A DNA stretch of 64,000 nt from Paenibacillus glycanilyticus (GTDB lineage Bacteria > Bacillota > Bacilli > Paenibacillales > Paenibacillaceae), in assembly GCF_030161375.1 (NCBI RefSeq), contig NZ_BSSQ01000007.1, forward strand, positions 21,468 to 85,467, given 5' to 3'. Within the stretch, counting starts at the first letter, position 1. Every line of letters starts with the position of its first letter. The translations under genes and the position numbers were made by a program. The notes under the pieces are model-generated. The model did not search any database. It had not been told where the DNA came from and saw nothing but the letters and a program-made list of their open reading frames with translations. Below, in pieces: positions 1 through 8,490 of this stretch.

Positions 1-510
1 GTGTTTGCCGTGCTTGAGAAGCTGAAGCGGGATGACAAGGCCTTATTCCGCGACAACAGCTTGGTAGTTGTCCTTGACGGAGTTCGAGACCCAGGCAACG
101 TGGGTACCATTATCCGCAGCGCGGATGCCGTAGGTGTGGATGCGGTTGTGCTTGGCAAAGGCAGCGTTGATCTATATAACCCGAAGACGGTGCGTTCGAC
201 GATGGGGTCGCTGTTCCATCTTCCGATTATTGAAGCGGACCTTGCGGAGCTGCTGCCGGAGGCGCAGAAGAAAGGCATTAAGCTAGTTGGGACAAGCTTG
301 CAAGCGACACATACGTGTTATTCCTATGACTGGACCGCAAGCACATGGCTTCTGATGGGCAATGAATCGGAAGGATTGTCCGAAGCCGTACGCCAGATGG
401 CGGATGAGTCGGTCATTATCCCGATGCAAGGCGAGTCGGAATCGCTTAACGTAGCGATGGCGACGACAGTGCTGCTGTATGAGTCGTTGCGGCAGCGGAA
501 GTATGGTTGA
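1..510 (+). CDS. TrmH/SpoU-family RNA 2'-O-methyltransferase, C-terminal part (cut by window edge)
   Basis: This is the catalytic domain of a SpoU/TrmH-type enzyme that methylates a ribose 2'-OH in tRNA or rRNA using SAM. The trefoil-knot motifs are visible: DGVRDPGNVGTIIRSADAVG near residues 26-45, LLMGNESEGLS near 117-127 and IPMQGESESLNVAMATTVLLYE near the C-terminus; the last holds the conserved Ser-Leu-Asn that closes the SAM-binding knot. Family members are usually about 250-270 residues with an N-terminal substrate-binding domain, and only 169 residues are present. The true start therefore almost certainly lies upstream, and the GTG at base 1 is probably internal. A strong terminator follows 16 bases after the stop. 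The exact RNA target cannot be assigned from this fragment. Confidence 0.9.
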   Translation: MFAVLEKLKRDDKALFRDNSLVVVLDGVRDPGNVGTIIRSADAVGVDAVVLGKGSVDLYNPKTVRSTMGSLFHLPIIEADLAELLPEAQKKGIKLVGTSLQATHTCYSYDWTASTWLLMGNESEGLSEAVRQMADESVIIPMQGESESLNVAMATTVLLYESLRQRKYG

Positions 511-525
511 TAGGCGTTCTGACAG

Positions 526-569
526 AAAAGACATTCGCTCCCTGTATGGGAGATGAATGTCTTTTTTTG
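526..569 (+). terminator. Rho-independent terminator after the RNA methylase
   Basis: A stem of AAAGACATTC (527-536) pairs with GAATGTCTTT (555-564), with inner CTCCC/GGGAG pairing, and ends in a run of seven T. The run from here to the next start at 755 contains no recognisable gene. Confidence 0.9.
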
Positions 570-754
570 CTGCGATTTTCAAAGGTAGCTAATTACCACT
601 TATTTAAATTACAATTTGTTCCATAAAAATCCGATAAATAGAAATATAAGCTTTTCACTATGAAGGGGGATGTGGCAGTAATACGGTATTTACCGGATCG
701 ATGGTTCGATAAGACGTTGCAAGACATATTAAAACTAGAGAGGAGAAAGCTAAT

Positions 755-1822
755 TTGAATGATTCTATATCACTCATAATCATGCTGTCTAAAACGCTAG
801 GATACTCTATTAGCGTATCATTGCTGATGGCAATATTTTTTAGGTTAACAATAAATAAGTTTCAAACCATAAGATCCATATTTCTTGGCTTAACTCGCGT
901 CTCAATGATTTTTGTTTACGTTTGTGTACCCCTGTTAATTCTTTCGTTATCTGCCTTTTTATTAGCAGCGATCGCTTTGATCTCGGGGGTTCAAATATCT
1001 GATCCCATAGCTAATACAGTTGTGTTTGCAGTAAGTTATTCGATGTCATTTGGAATCATCGTCGTGGTCTGTTATCTTATTGCATTTGTCGTACCTATGA
1101 AGGTAACGGGACAATTTCATACCATGCAGTACGAAAAATACGGCCCACTTAGTAAGTGGGGTGACGAGACCCGAGCGTATAAGCGTAATATAGCATGGGA
1201 AGGAAATGTAATTGAGCAACTCGGAACAATCTTAAAAGATATTAAGGGATATAATCATAAGCTACGAATCTTAGCTCCAGCAGCGAATAATGGACATGAA
1301 GAATTATCTTTAGCGAAAACTCTATCCAATCTATTACATAGAAAAATTCGTATGAGAACGAGTGACATTGCTACAATGTCTCATGCAGGTTTCTATCAAG
1401 ATGCACAAGTAACATTTACTTATGAACAGCGTGATGCCTATGATCTCCCTAAGTATTTAGATGAACGGCAAGATGCTATATACGATCCGAAAGGGATCCT
1501 TTGGTTTACAATGGGACAGGAGAAGAAATTATTGAAAGCCCTCCGATTGTATTATGATTTGCTTGAGGATGATGGAGTCATAATAATTGATGCAGGCGAG
1601 ACGAGGAAATTACTTCATGCGTATAACGTATTGCGATTGAACTTTTTTATGAGTTTGACTTACTACGCAGAAATATCAACTTATGAGAGATTACGAAAAT
1701 GTTTTTCAACCGGTTCACAAGCGAGTTTATTATTCACCATCGAATTGGTACCGAACCTGAGCGGGCCATATGGAATGGCTATTTTGCGGAAGATTCCAGC
1801 AGCACAAGAAATCACAGCATAG
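755..1822 (+). CDS. Unidentified membrane protein with a C-terminal Rossmann/methyltransferase-like domain
   Basis: I do not recognise this 355-residue protein. The TTG start is chosen because AGAGAGGAGAAAG lies 5 to 15 bases upstream. The first about 130 residues carry three hydrophobic segments (about 8-28, 42-76 and 85-112), so the protein is membrane-anchored. The rest is soluble. A segment reading LRILAPAANNGHEELSLA (about residue 172) followed by a short TSD strand, and later GVIIIDAGE (about residue 272), has the spacing of a class I SAM-dependent methyltransferase fold. The glycine loop is degenerate (APAANNG), so catalysis is uncertain. The gene is more AT-rich than its neighbours, stands alone between a terminator and a hairpin, and may be a later acquisition. 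The function is unassigned. Confidence 0.7.
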   Translation: MNDSISLIIMLSKTLGYSISVSLLMAIFFRLTINKFQTIRSIFLGLTRVSMIFVYVCVPLLILSLSAFLLAAIALISGVQISDPIANTVVFAVSYSMSFGIIVVVCYLIAFVVPMKVTGQFHTMQYEKYGPLSKWGDETRAYKRNIAWEGNVIEQLGTILKDIKGYNHKLRILAPAANNGHEELSLAKTLSNLLHRKIRMRTSDIATMSHAGFYQDAQVTFTYEQRDAYDLPKYLDERQDAIYDPKGILWFTMGQEKKLLKALRLYYDLLEDDGVIIIDAGETRKLLHAYNVLRLNFFMSLTYYAEISTYERLRKCFSTGSQASLLFTIELVPNLSGPYGMAILRKIPAAQEITA

Positions 1823-1898
1823 TTTATTAACCCGGGAAACGGGTGACGTTAAGCTGTTCGACCATGATAGAGGACGCATGAATCTGATCAATGGTGAA

Positions 1899-1928
1899 GA
1901 AGAACCCGGTCATAAGACCGGGTTCTTC
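1899..1928 (+). terminator. Perfect 12-bp hairpin, possible weak terminator
   Basis: GAAGAACCCGGT (1899-1910) pairs exactly with ACCGGGTTCTTC (1917-1928) around a six-base loop. No T-run follows, so it may end transcription poorly, or act as an mRNA 3'-end stabiliser between the membrane gene and the CBS gene. Confidence 0.45.
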
Positions 1929-2029
1929 GCGCGTATAACCCGGAATATACTCACTGTTTCTGATGGAAAGATTCATTTATATTTAGTAAGTATGGTTTCG
2001 ATAACAATCTCGAAGCAAAGGGGAATCCG

Positions 2030-2488
2030 ATGAAAGCACGCGATATGATGGTCACCCAAGTATACAAGGTCAAGGAAAGCGATAACGTACGCGGAGTGAT
2101 TGAGAGGTTCATCGAACATGGCATCAGCGGCGTGCCGGTAGTTAATGACGCAAACGTTGTTGTCGGTTATGTTAGCGACGGCGATATTATGCGTTTTATC
2201 GGCAAGCCGGATTACGGCGTGTTCGAAATGCTCTCGAATATGTTCTTTGTGCAAACGGGGGAGCTAGAGCCCTTCGAGGAGAGAACGAAGCGGCTGCTCG
2301 ACCTTAATGTAATGGAGATCGCCCAGAAAAAAATCATCACGGTAGACTGGGAAGAAGAGATTGAGAATGTTGCCGGTATTCTAGGGAAAAAGCGGATCAA
2401 GAAACTGCCGGTGGTACGCAGAAACGTGTTGGTGGGCATTATTAGCAGAGGCAATGTGGTCCGGCATGCTTTTAATAATTTGCTATAA
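2030..2488 (+). CDS. CBS-pair domain protein
   Basis: This 152-residue soluble protein consists of two CBS motifs and little else. CBS1 covers about residues 5-60 (ARDMMVTQVYKV ... GVPVVNDANVVVGYVSDGDI). CBS2 covers about 92-150 (EIAQKKIITVDWEEEIENVA ... KKLPVVRRNVLVGIISRGNVV). Tandem CBS domains form a Bateman module that usually binds adenosine nucleotides. Stand-alone versions are common in firmicutes and generally lack a defined partner. The ATG follows an AAGGGGA ribosome site. It sits alone downstream of a hairpin, and nothing nearby suggests a specific role. Confidence 0.9.
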   Translation: MKARDMMVTQVYKVKESDNVRGVIERFIEHGISGVPVVNDANVVVGYVSDGDIMRFIGKPDYGVFEMLSNMFFVQTGELEPFEERTKRLLDLNVMEIAQKKIITVDWEEEIENVAGILGKKRIKKLPVVRRNVLVGIISRGNVVRHAFNNLL

Positions 2489-2572
2489 GGATCCGCCTGG
2501 TTGTGCTTGGGAGCTTGCTTATTTGGTCATACTGGCTAGTAATAGGAGACCTTGAAGGAGGCGCACCGCAGC

Positions 2573-2824
2573 ATGACCATATTACCGATCCTGGAACGGC
2601 TTGCAGAGTTGTGGACCATTCGTGGGCGCAGGCCGCTAACCGCGGAAGAGCAAGCGGACTTGGAGCATTGTCTGACGTTTAATGCTATGCATATTAGACA
2701 ACTAGCCCATTTGCACAATTTATCGCTTGCCGCGTCCATCGCGGGGGACATCGAATGGCAGCACGAGATTTGCCAAAGGCTGGAGAAGCTGAGCGGCCTG
2801 CCGCCGGGTTCGCCCCAATTGTAG
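2573..2824 (+). CDS. Small hypothetical protein (83 aa)
   Basis: The start is placed at ATG 2573, because the AAGGAGG at 2555-2561 lies at the right distance; a TTG 21 bases further upstream would overlap that ribosome site. The product is a short, soluble, mainly helical protein (ILPILERLAELWTIRG near the start, then EEQADLEHCLTFNAMHIRQLA). It resembles small uncharacterised proteins frequently seen in Paenibacillus genomes, but I cannot name a family with certainty. It is followed by a strong terminator, so it forms a single-gene unit. No membrane segment or signal peptide is visible. Confidence 0.65.
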   Translation: MTILPILERLAELWTIRGRRPLTAEEQADLEHCLTFNAMHIRQLAHLHNLSLAASIAGDIEWQHEICQRLEKLSGLPPGSPQL

Positions 2825-2852
2825 GGGTAGAGGTTATTACAGTAATTTCCAA

Positions 2853-2889
2853 GGATACAGGGATGAACAATCCGCTGTATCTTTTTTTT
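2853..2889 (+). terminator. Rho-independent terminator
   Basis: GATACAG (2854-2860) pairs with CTGTATC (2875-2881), continued inward by GGAT/ATCC, and is followed by eight T. It separates the small gene from the YesN promoter. Confidence 0.9.
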
Positions 2890-2891
2890 AT

Positions 2892-2919
2892 TTGAAACGC
2901 GTATATTCGGAGATATAAT
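2892..2919 (+). promoter_or_regulatory. Sigma-A promoter of the first yesN/yesM pair
   Basis: TTGAAA (2892-2897) and a consensus TATAAT (2914-2919) are separated by 16 bases and end 36 bases before the response-regulator ATG. This predicts constitutive or basal expression of the sensor pair. Confidence 0.75.
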
Positions 2920-2955
2920 GGGTTCATCAAACAGCAAACTTGCCGAGGTGATGGG

Positions 2956-4566
2956 ATGTTTACGCTCATTCTGGTGGACGATTTTTTCGTAGAGAGAGAA
3001 GTTATGAAAGATATTATTGAGGAAGAGGGACTAGAGTTAAGGTTAATTGGCGAATATGCCAACGGCAGAGAAGCGTTAATCGCTATGCAAGAGGAACTGC
3101 CGGACTTTGTGCTTACCGATATCGAGATGCCGATTATGGACGGGATTGAACTATCCGAGAGGATCAAACAATTATATCCCAATGTAAAAGTAATCTATTC
3201 CAGCTTCTATCAGAAATTCGAGTATGCCAAAAAAGCGATTGACCTCGAAGTCGAAGCTTATATCCTAAAGCCTATTATCAAGGACGAAGTGGTTCAAACG
3301 CTGCGAAGAATTATTGAGGAAAAGAAGTTGCGCCTAGCCAGCGAAGAACAAGAGCAGGAGTTGAGAAGACTCCTGGAGCAAAGCAAGCCGGTGCTACTCC
3401 AAAAGTTTATTCGGGATTTTTTTGTAGGCGCTTACAAGAGCGATGGGGAGATTGAATCCCGTCTCGATTATTTTGAGCTAACCCTTCTAAAAGGCCGGTA
3501 TGCGGTGATTGCCATGCAGATCGATGATTTCGAGTCGCATGTACACGGCAAAGGTCTGGAAGAGAAAGAGTTGTTCACTATTTATGTCACCAAGTACATA
3601 GAGGAAGTATTGCAGCGGTATCCAGGTCATGTCGGAATGATGTGGGAACCGTCTATTTGGGCGGTACTCTTATCCTGTGCCGGAGAAGAAACGGAGCTTC
3701 AGGAGACGGTTTATCAGATTGCCGAAGCACTCATAGACAAGCTCAAAACGCTGGAGATCGGGATAACGGTGGGGATTAGTCCTTCCTTCGACAAGCTGCA
3801 CTTCACCAATCACAACTTCGAAAAAGCCGTTCATGCGCTTCAATACAAGTTTGGCGCAGGGAAAGGACAAGTCCTGTATTACGATCAAATCGATGTCGAA
3901 CCGTTTCATCCGGAGATTGGGATTAATGAATTACTGACGGAATTATCCTCTCTCTTTATGAATAGCGAACAAGCCGATGCGGACCGGTTTATAGATCAGT
4001 TTTTCGGAAAACTGGGCAAGAACCTAAATGAAAGCACAACTAAAAACTATTGCTACAGCCTTGTGATTTGCTGTCAGATTCTGATTAGCGAATGGAAGAT
4101 TAACGCGGCTACCGTATTTGGCGAGGAGCTTAATGTATGGGAAACGCTTGCCAAATACGAAACGGTAGCCGATCTTAAACAGTGGATCCGATACATCTTT
4201 ACGGTCATGCTGGACCAACTGCATATCCGAAACGCGGGTCAGTCCCGCAGAATCATCGACGAGACGAAGCGTTATATCGAGAAGCATTTCAAGCAGGATA
4301 TCTCGATCAAGACGATTGCCGACCATATGTTCTACAACCCGAATTACTTGAACAATTTGTTCAAGCAGGAGACCAGCGAGACGATTCTGGAGTACATCAC
4401 CAAAGTCCGGCTGGAAGAGGCAAAGAGATTGCTCCTCGCCAGTCCCAATATCCGGATGTCTGAATTGGTGGAAGCGGTCGGCTATAAGCATGAAGCTTAT
4501 TTCCGCAACCTATTCAAGAAATACACCGGCTTAAGTCCCAAAGAATATAGAGAGACGATAAGGTGA
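2956..4566 (+). CDS. YesN-type response regulator with AraC output domain (pair 1)
   Basis: This 536-residue regulator belongs to the YesN class that controls carbohydrate transporters in Bacillus and Paenibacillus. The receiver domain spans about residues 1-125, with the acidic pair D8-D9, the phospho-acceptor D55 (LTDIEMP) and the conserved K105 (LKP). A long middle region of about 300 residues follows. The AraC/XylS DNA-binding domain is at about 430-535, with both helix-turn-helix units (ISIKTIADHMFYNPNYLNNLF and RMSELVEAVGYKHEAYFRNLF) and the ending SPKEYRE. It reads 10 bases ahead of the kinase gene. The most likely target is the ABC transporter operon immediately downstream (6529-10284). 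Confidence 0.92.
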   Translation: MFTLILVDDFFVEREVMKDIIEEEGLELRLIGEYANGREALIAMQEELPDFVLTDIEMPIMDGIELSERIKQLYPNVKVIYSSFYQKFEYAKKAIDLEVEAYILKPIIKDEVVQTLRRIIEEKKLRLASEEQEQELRRLLEQSKPVLLQKFIRDFFVGAYKSDGEIESRLDYFELTLLKGRYAVIAMQIDDFESHVHGKGLEEKELFTIYVTKYIEEVLQRYPGHVGMMWEPSIWAVLLSCAGEETELQETVYQIAEALIDKLKTLEIGITVGISPSFDKLHFTNHNFEKAVHALQYKFGAGKGQVLYYDQIDVEPFHPEIGINELLTELSSLFMNSEQADADRFIDQFFGKLGKNLNESTTKNYCYSLVICCQILISEWKINAATVFGEELNVWETLAKYETVADLKQWIRYIFTVMLDQLHIRNAGQSRRIIDETKRYIEKHFKQDISIKTIADHMFYNPNYLNNLFKQETSETILEYITKVRLEEAKRLLLASPNIRMSELVEAVGYKHEAYFRNLFKKYTGLSPKEYRETIR

Positions 4567-4576
4567 GGGGAATCTG

Positions 4577-6439
4577 ATGCTCCATTGGATTAAGAAGTAT
4601 ATGCTGAACGTTTCGCTAAAGATGAAGCTGATCATCGCTTATACCATTCTTGTGACCGGCATCATTCTCGTTATAGGCGTAGCGACGTATGACATTGCTA
4701 GATACAATCTCGAAAACAGGGAAAAGGCGCTGCTCTATCAAAATTTGAAAAAAACCGGGAGCATTCTTGATTTTAATCTGGAGATGTATTTGCGAAAATG
4801 CGAGATGATCTTCTCCAACACCAGCATTCAGAAGGCGCTAGGCAAGGATTACTCATCCTCCGACGTCTCGGAGATTTACGATACGTACCAGAATACGTTC
4901 TACGGAACAATAACGCCAATTATGCAGGAACTGGTATATCCGGATCTTACGCTCCATTCGTCTACACGGGGGATCGGAACGGACATGGTCGAGACGTCCA
5001 TCTATACGATGAATCCGCTGTTGCCTCCGGATGGCCTGATCATTAAAGACTTTGAACCGATTAAGGACGAAGCTTGGGTGAAGGAGATGCTTCGCAATCC
5101 GACCAAACCTTATTGGCGTGGATTGTTCTCCGCGTTAAACGGCCAGGCGACGACGGAATATGATTATATTTCGATCAACAGGATCATGAGATCCTTTGAA
5201 AGCATGAAGGAGCTTGGCGTGCTTTTGATTAAAATCCCGATTATAAGATTGAATTACCTGCTCTCGCAAGGCTTCGACAATGAGGACATGTCCCTGTACC
5301 TCATGGATGAGAAGGGGAGTAATATTATCTCGATTGCGGGCAAAAACATGTCGCTGAAGTCGGAGGATATTACGGGCCTAACGAAGCTGCCGTTCAACGA
5401 CAAACAAACTGCCCACCTCAAGACAATTAATGATCGTAAATACTTGGTATCCTCCGTGCAATCGGATATTACCGGTTGGAATCTGATTGAGGTATACAAA
5501 TATTCGACGGTCTCCAATCGGCTGGACAGCATCAAGCTGGTCATTATCCTGGTCTTTATCGCGGGATTTGTTGTATTTCTTATTTTTACCGTCTTCATCT
5601 CGCACCTGATTACCCGCCGCATCGATAAAATTATGAGGAAGATGGACTTGGTGAAGGCGGATCGGCATACCAAGCTGTACGAAATGGGCGGAAACGACGA
5701 GATCGGGCAGCTGGACCGGAATTTTAACGATATGGTTCGCAGAATTAACGAGCTTGCGGAAAGCGAAAGCAAACATACGATGCAAAAAGCGGGGCTGCAG
5801 CTGGAGTTGCTGCAATCTCAGATCAACCCTCACATGCTGTACAATACGTTGTCCACGATCCAGTGGAGAACGAAAAAAGCGGGAATCGAGGATGTGAACA
5901 CGGTAATCGACCGTTTGATCCGCTTCTTCAAATATTACTTAAACAACGGAATTATTGTGTCCAGCATTGGCAACGAGATTGATATTATCCGTCAGTATCA
6001 AGACATTATCCGATTCACCTATCAGATGGATTTCGAGACCAAGATTGAGATTGACGAACGGATTCTAAGCTATTATTCGTTAAATTTGTTGTTGCAGCCT
6101 ATTGTGGAAAATGCGCTCATTCATGGCATTAGGCCATCCGGCAGGCCGGGCCTTCTCGTCATATCAGGTGAAATTCAGAATGAAATTCTGATCTTTACGA
6201 TTCGCGATAACGGGATCGGAGTGGACCCGGACAAGCTGGAGCGGATGAGAAGCCTTGAGCCCGATCCTCGCAAGGGCGGGTACGGATTGGCGAATGTCGT
6301 GAAGCGGATCCGTTTGTACCTGGGCGAGATGTACGGCGTGACGATTGAGAGTGTCCCGGGCGAAGGGACGAAGGTTGAGCTACGCGTACCGGCTCTGACG
6401 CTGGAACAAATGGAAGCAAAGGTCAAACCTGTGATTTGA
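4577..6439 (+). CDS. YesM-type sensor histidine kinase (pair 1)
   Basis: This is a 620-residue membrane kinase. TM1 is about residues 17-39, a large extracytoplasmic sensing domain covers 40-315, and TM2 is about 318-342, followed by a HAMP linker. The His_kinase domain contains LQSQINPHMLYNTL with phospho-acceptor H419. The HATPase domain has the N-box QPIVENALIHG, the G1 motif DNGIGVD and the G2 motif GGYGLANV. Family knowledge says it phosphorylates the adjacent YesN partner when an extracellular oligosaccharide, or its loaded binding protein, is sensed. The start ATG has a GAGGGGAATCTG site. Its stop lies 89 bases before the transporter gene, with a notable inverted repeat in between. Confidence 0.92.
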   Translation: MLHWIKKYMLNVSLKMKLIIAYTILVTGIILVIGVATYDIARYNLENREKALLYQNLKKTGSILDFNLEMYLRKCEMIFSNTSIQKALGKDYSSSDVSEIYDTYQNTFYGTITPIMQELVYPDLTLHSSTRGIGTDMVETSIYTMNPLLPPDGLIIKDFEPIKDEAWVKEMLRNPTKPYWRGLFSALNGQATTEYDYISINRIMRSFESMKELGVLLIKIPIIRLNYLLSQGFDNEDMSLYLMDEKGSNIISIAGKNMSLKSEDITGLTKLPFNDKQTAHLKTINDRKYLVSSVQSDITGWNLIEVYKYSTVSNRLDSIKLVIILVFIAGFVVFLIFTVFISHLITRRIDKIMRKMDLVKADRHTKLYEMGGNDEIGQLDRNFNDMVRRINELAESESKHTMQKAGLQLELLQSQINPHMLYNTLSTIQWRTKKAGIEDVNTVIDRLIRFFKYYLNNGIIVSSIGNEIDIIRQYQDIIRFTYQMDFETKIEIDERILSYYSLNLLLQPIVENALIHGIRPSGRPGLLVISGEIQNEILIFTIRDNGIGVDPDKLERMRSLEPDPRKGGYGLANVVKRIRLYLGEMYGVTIESVPGEGTKVELRVPALTLEQMEAKVKPVI

Positions 6440-6469
6440 GACGTTAATATGTGTTTTGCCGTCTGTGAA

Positions 6470-6527
6470 ATCTACCTCCATTCCTTCACAATAAAGCTAT
6501 AAACAAGCAGAAGAGATGGAGGTAGAT
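6470..6527 (+). promoter_or_regulatory. 12-bp inverted repeat covering the ribosome site of the ABC transporter 1 operon
   Basis: ATCTACCTCCAT (6470-6481) is the exact reverse complement of ATGGAGGTAGAT (6516-6527). The right arm contains the whole Shine-Dalgarno sequence (GGAGGT, 6518-6523) and ends one base before the ATG at 6529. If both arms are in one transcript, the stem with its 34-base loop would hide the ribosome site. Confidence 0.6.
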
Positions 6528-6528
6528 C

Positions 6529-7503
6529 ATGGCGTCAATAATCCCTACAGAGCGGAATTCGCCGCAGAGCCCAACCGTTAAATCCGATTATGGAAAGAGG
6601 AAAAATTTGCTTAATAAGATCAAGTCTCAAAAAATACTGTTGTTGTTTCTTATCCCCGCAATGATCGCCGTATTTGTGTTCAACTATTTGCCTTTAGTCG
6701 GATTGTCCATCTCCTTTCTAAATTACCAGCCAGCCAAAGGGTTATTTGGAAGCGATTTCGCTGGGCTGGAGCATTTCCGGACCTTTCTGAAGGATCCTGA
6801 GTTTTATTCGGCTTTGAAGAACACGCTTGGCATTGGCGGACTACTTCTGCTGTTTGGTTACCCTGCTCCCATTTTTCTGGCCCTGATGATCGATAACGTC
6901 AGAAACGCGAGATTCAAGAAAGTAACCCAATCCGTTACTTATCTCCCGCACTTTATTTCCTGGGTCATATTCTCCGGTCTTGTCTACGAGATGCTCGACG
7001 TGGATAACGGGATCATCAACGTCATTCTGATGAAGCTGGGCATAGAGCCGATTTCCTTTATGAGCAGTCAGAATTATTTCTGGACCATCCTGGTCAGTTC
7101 CTCGATTCTGAAAGAAATTGGTTGGGGGACGATTCTTTACTTGGCGGCTATCTCGGCTATAAATCCGGAGGAATACGAAGCGGCAAGCGTCGATGGAGCC
7201 GGCAAGCTAGCTCGCATCTGGCATGTCACCATTCCCGGGATTGCTCCAACGATGGTGCTGGTCTTCCTTCTATCTCTTGGCGGACTACTAAGCGTGAACT
7301 TTGATGCCATCTATAACATGATTAATCCGCTTGTTCAGCCGAAGGCGGAGGTACTTGGCTACTATACGTTCCGTACAGGTATTATGTTAGGCAAATATTC
7401 ATATTCGACGGCGATTGAACTCGTGAATTCCTTGATCTCGTTCCTAATCGTGTTGATTTCACTCAAAATTGCCAAGCGGTTTGCCGATTACTCCGTCATT
7501 TAG
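6529..7503 (+). CDS. LplB-type sugar ABC transporter permease (ABC 1)
   Basis: This 324-residue integral membrane protein has about six transmembrane helices after a polar 40-residue N-terminus (first helix about 41-63). The binding-protein-dependent transport signature is present as EEYEAASVDGAGKLARIWHVTIPGI, the EAA loop that contacts the ATPase. Sequence style (FLIPAMIAVFVFNYLPLVGLSISF, LPHFISWVIFSGLVYEML) matches LplB/YteP permeases, which import oligosaccharides such as aldouronates and rhamnogalacturonan fragments. It pairs with the permease 18 bases downstream and the lipoprotein at 8491. No ATPase is encoded here; this class normally shares a MsmX-type ATPase encoded elsewhere. Confidence 0.92.
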   Translation: MASIIPTERNSPQSPTVKSDYGKRKNLLNKIKSQKILLLFLIPAMIAVFVFNYLPLVGLSISFLNYQPAKGLFGSDFAGLEHFRTFLKDPEFYSALKNTLGIGGLLLLFGYPAPIFLALMIDNVRNARFKKVTQSVTYLPHFISWVIFSGLVYEMLDVDNGIINVILMKLGIEPISFMSSQNYFWTILVSSSILKEIGWGTILYLAAISAINPEEYEAASVDGAGKLARIWHVTIPGIAPTMVLVFLLSLGGLLSVNFDAIYNMINPLVQPKAEVLGYYTFRTGIMLGKYSYSTAIELVNSLISFLIVLISLKIAKRFADYSVI

Positions 7504-7521
7504 TAGAAAGGATAGATTCTA

Positions 7522-8400
7522 ATGAGACAAAGCTTGGCTGAAAGGTCGTTTAACGGTTTCATTTACTTGTTCCTCATCTTGCTGTGCGTCGTAACGGTGT
7601 ATCCCTTCTTGTATGTGCTCTTGTATTCCTTTAGCGATGCAACAGCGGCATCCGCAACGCAAATTACGCTATATCCGGTAAAAGCTACTTTGGAGAATTA
7701 CACGGCCGTATTCGCGAATAAAAATATTTTCCATTCGTTTTTTGTATCCGCTTCCAGAACGGTTATAGGAGCTATATCCCACGTGTTAGTAACGAGTTTG
7801 GCTGCTTATTCGCTGTCGAAAGCTCATCTCATTGCCAGAAAAAAGCTGCTTGTTTATTTTCTTATTCCGATGTACTTCAGCGGCGGTCTGCTTCCTTTCT
7901 ATGTGTTAATTATCAATCTGCATCTCAATAACAACTTCTTGGTGTACATTTTGCCGGCCCTGTTTGGCACCTATAATATGCTGCTCTTCAAAACGTATTT
8001 CGAGCATCTGCCGCAAACGATTGAAGAAGCCGCGAAGATCGACGGCGCGGGAGACTTCACGATTTTCACCCGAATTGTTATTCCGTCAAGCATGCCTATT
8101 ATCGCAACCGTCCTGCTATTCTCCGGGGTTGGACAATGGAATGCATACTTCGATGCCATTCTGTTCGTGACGAAGGAGAATCTGATGCCGCTTCAGACGC
8201 TTCTGTACCGGATCGTTGTGGAGCAGCAAGCGGACACGATGGAGAAGATTATGAAGCTAGCCAACAAGAAGTCCAACGTGACGCCGGAATCGATTAAGAT
8301 GGCCACGATTGTTGTTTCGATTGTACCCATCCTGATTGTTTATCCGTTTCTTCAACGGTTCTATATTAAAGGCGCGATGCTGGGAGCAGTTAAAAGCTGA
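7522..8400 (+). CDS. LplC/YtcP-type sugar ABC transporter permease (ABC 1)
   Basis: This 292-residue permease has about six membrane helices and the EAA loop EEAAKIDGAGDFTIFTRIVIPSSMP near residues 175-200. It shows the second-permease hallmarks of the YtcP/LplC group: MYFSGGLLPFYVLI, FGTYNMLLFKTYFEHLP, and the C-terminal ending FLQRFYIKGAMLGAVKS. It forms the heterodimeric pore with the preceding LplB-type subunit. The ATG has an AGAAAGGATAG site, and the short spacing shows one operon. Confidence 0.92.
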   Translation: MRQSLAERSFNGFIYLFLILLCVVTVYPFLYVLLYSFSDATAASATQITLYPVKATLENYTAVFANKNIFHSFFVSASRTVIGAISHVLVTSLAAYSLSKAHLIARKKLLVYFLIPMYFSGGLLPFYVLIINLHLNNNFLVYILPALFGTYNMLLFKTYFEHLPQTIEEAAKIDGAGDFTIFTRIVIPSSMPIIATVLLFSGVGQWNAYFDAILFVTKENLMPLQTLLYRIVVEQQADTMEKIMKLANKKSNVTPESIKMATIVVSIVPILIVYPFLQRFYIKGAMLGAVKS

Positions 8401-8490
8401 TTGCCGTTTATTTTGCCTGGAGGTGATGTTGGGGCAAGCTGCCGGATTTGAATTGCAAACGAAGTTTAACCATAATGGGAGGTCATAACC

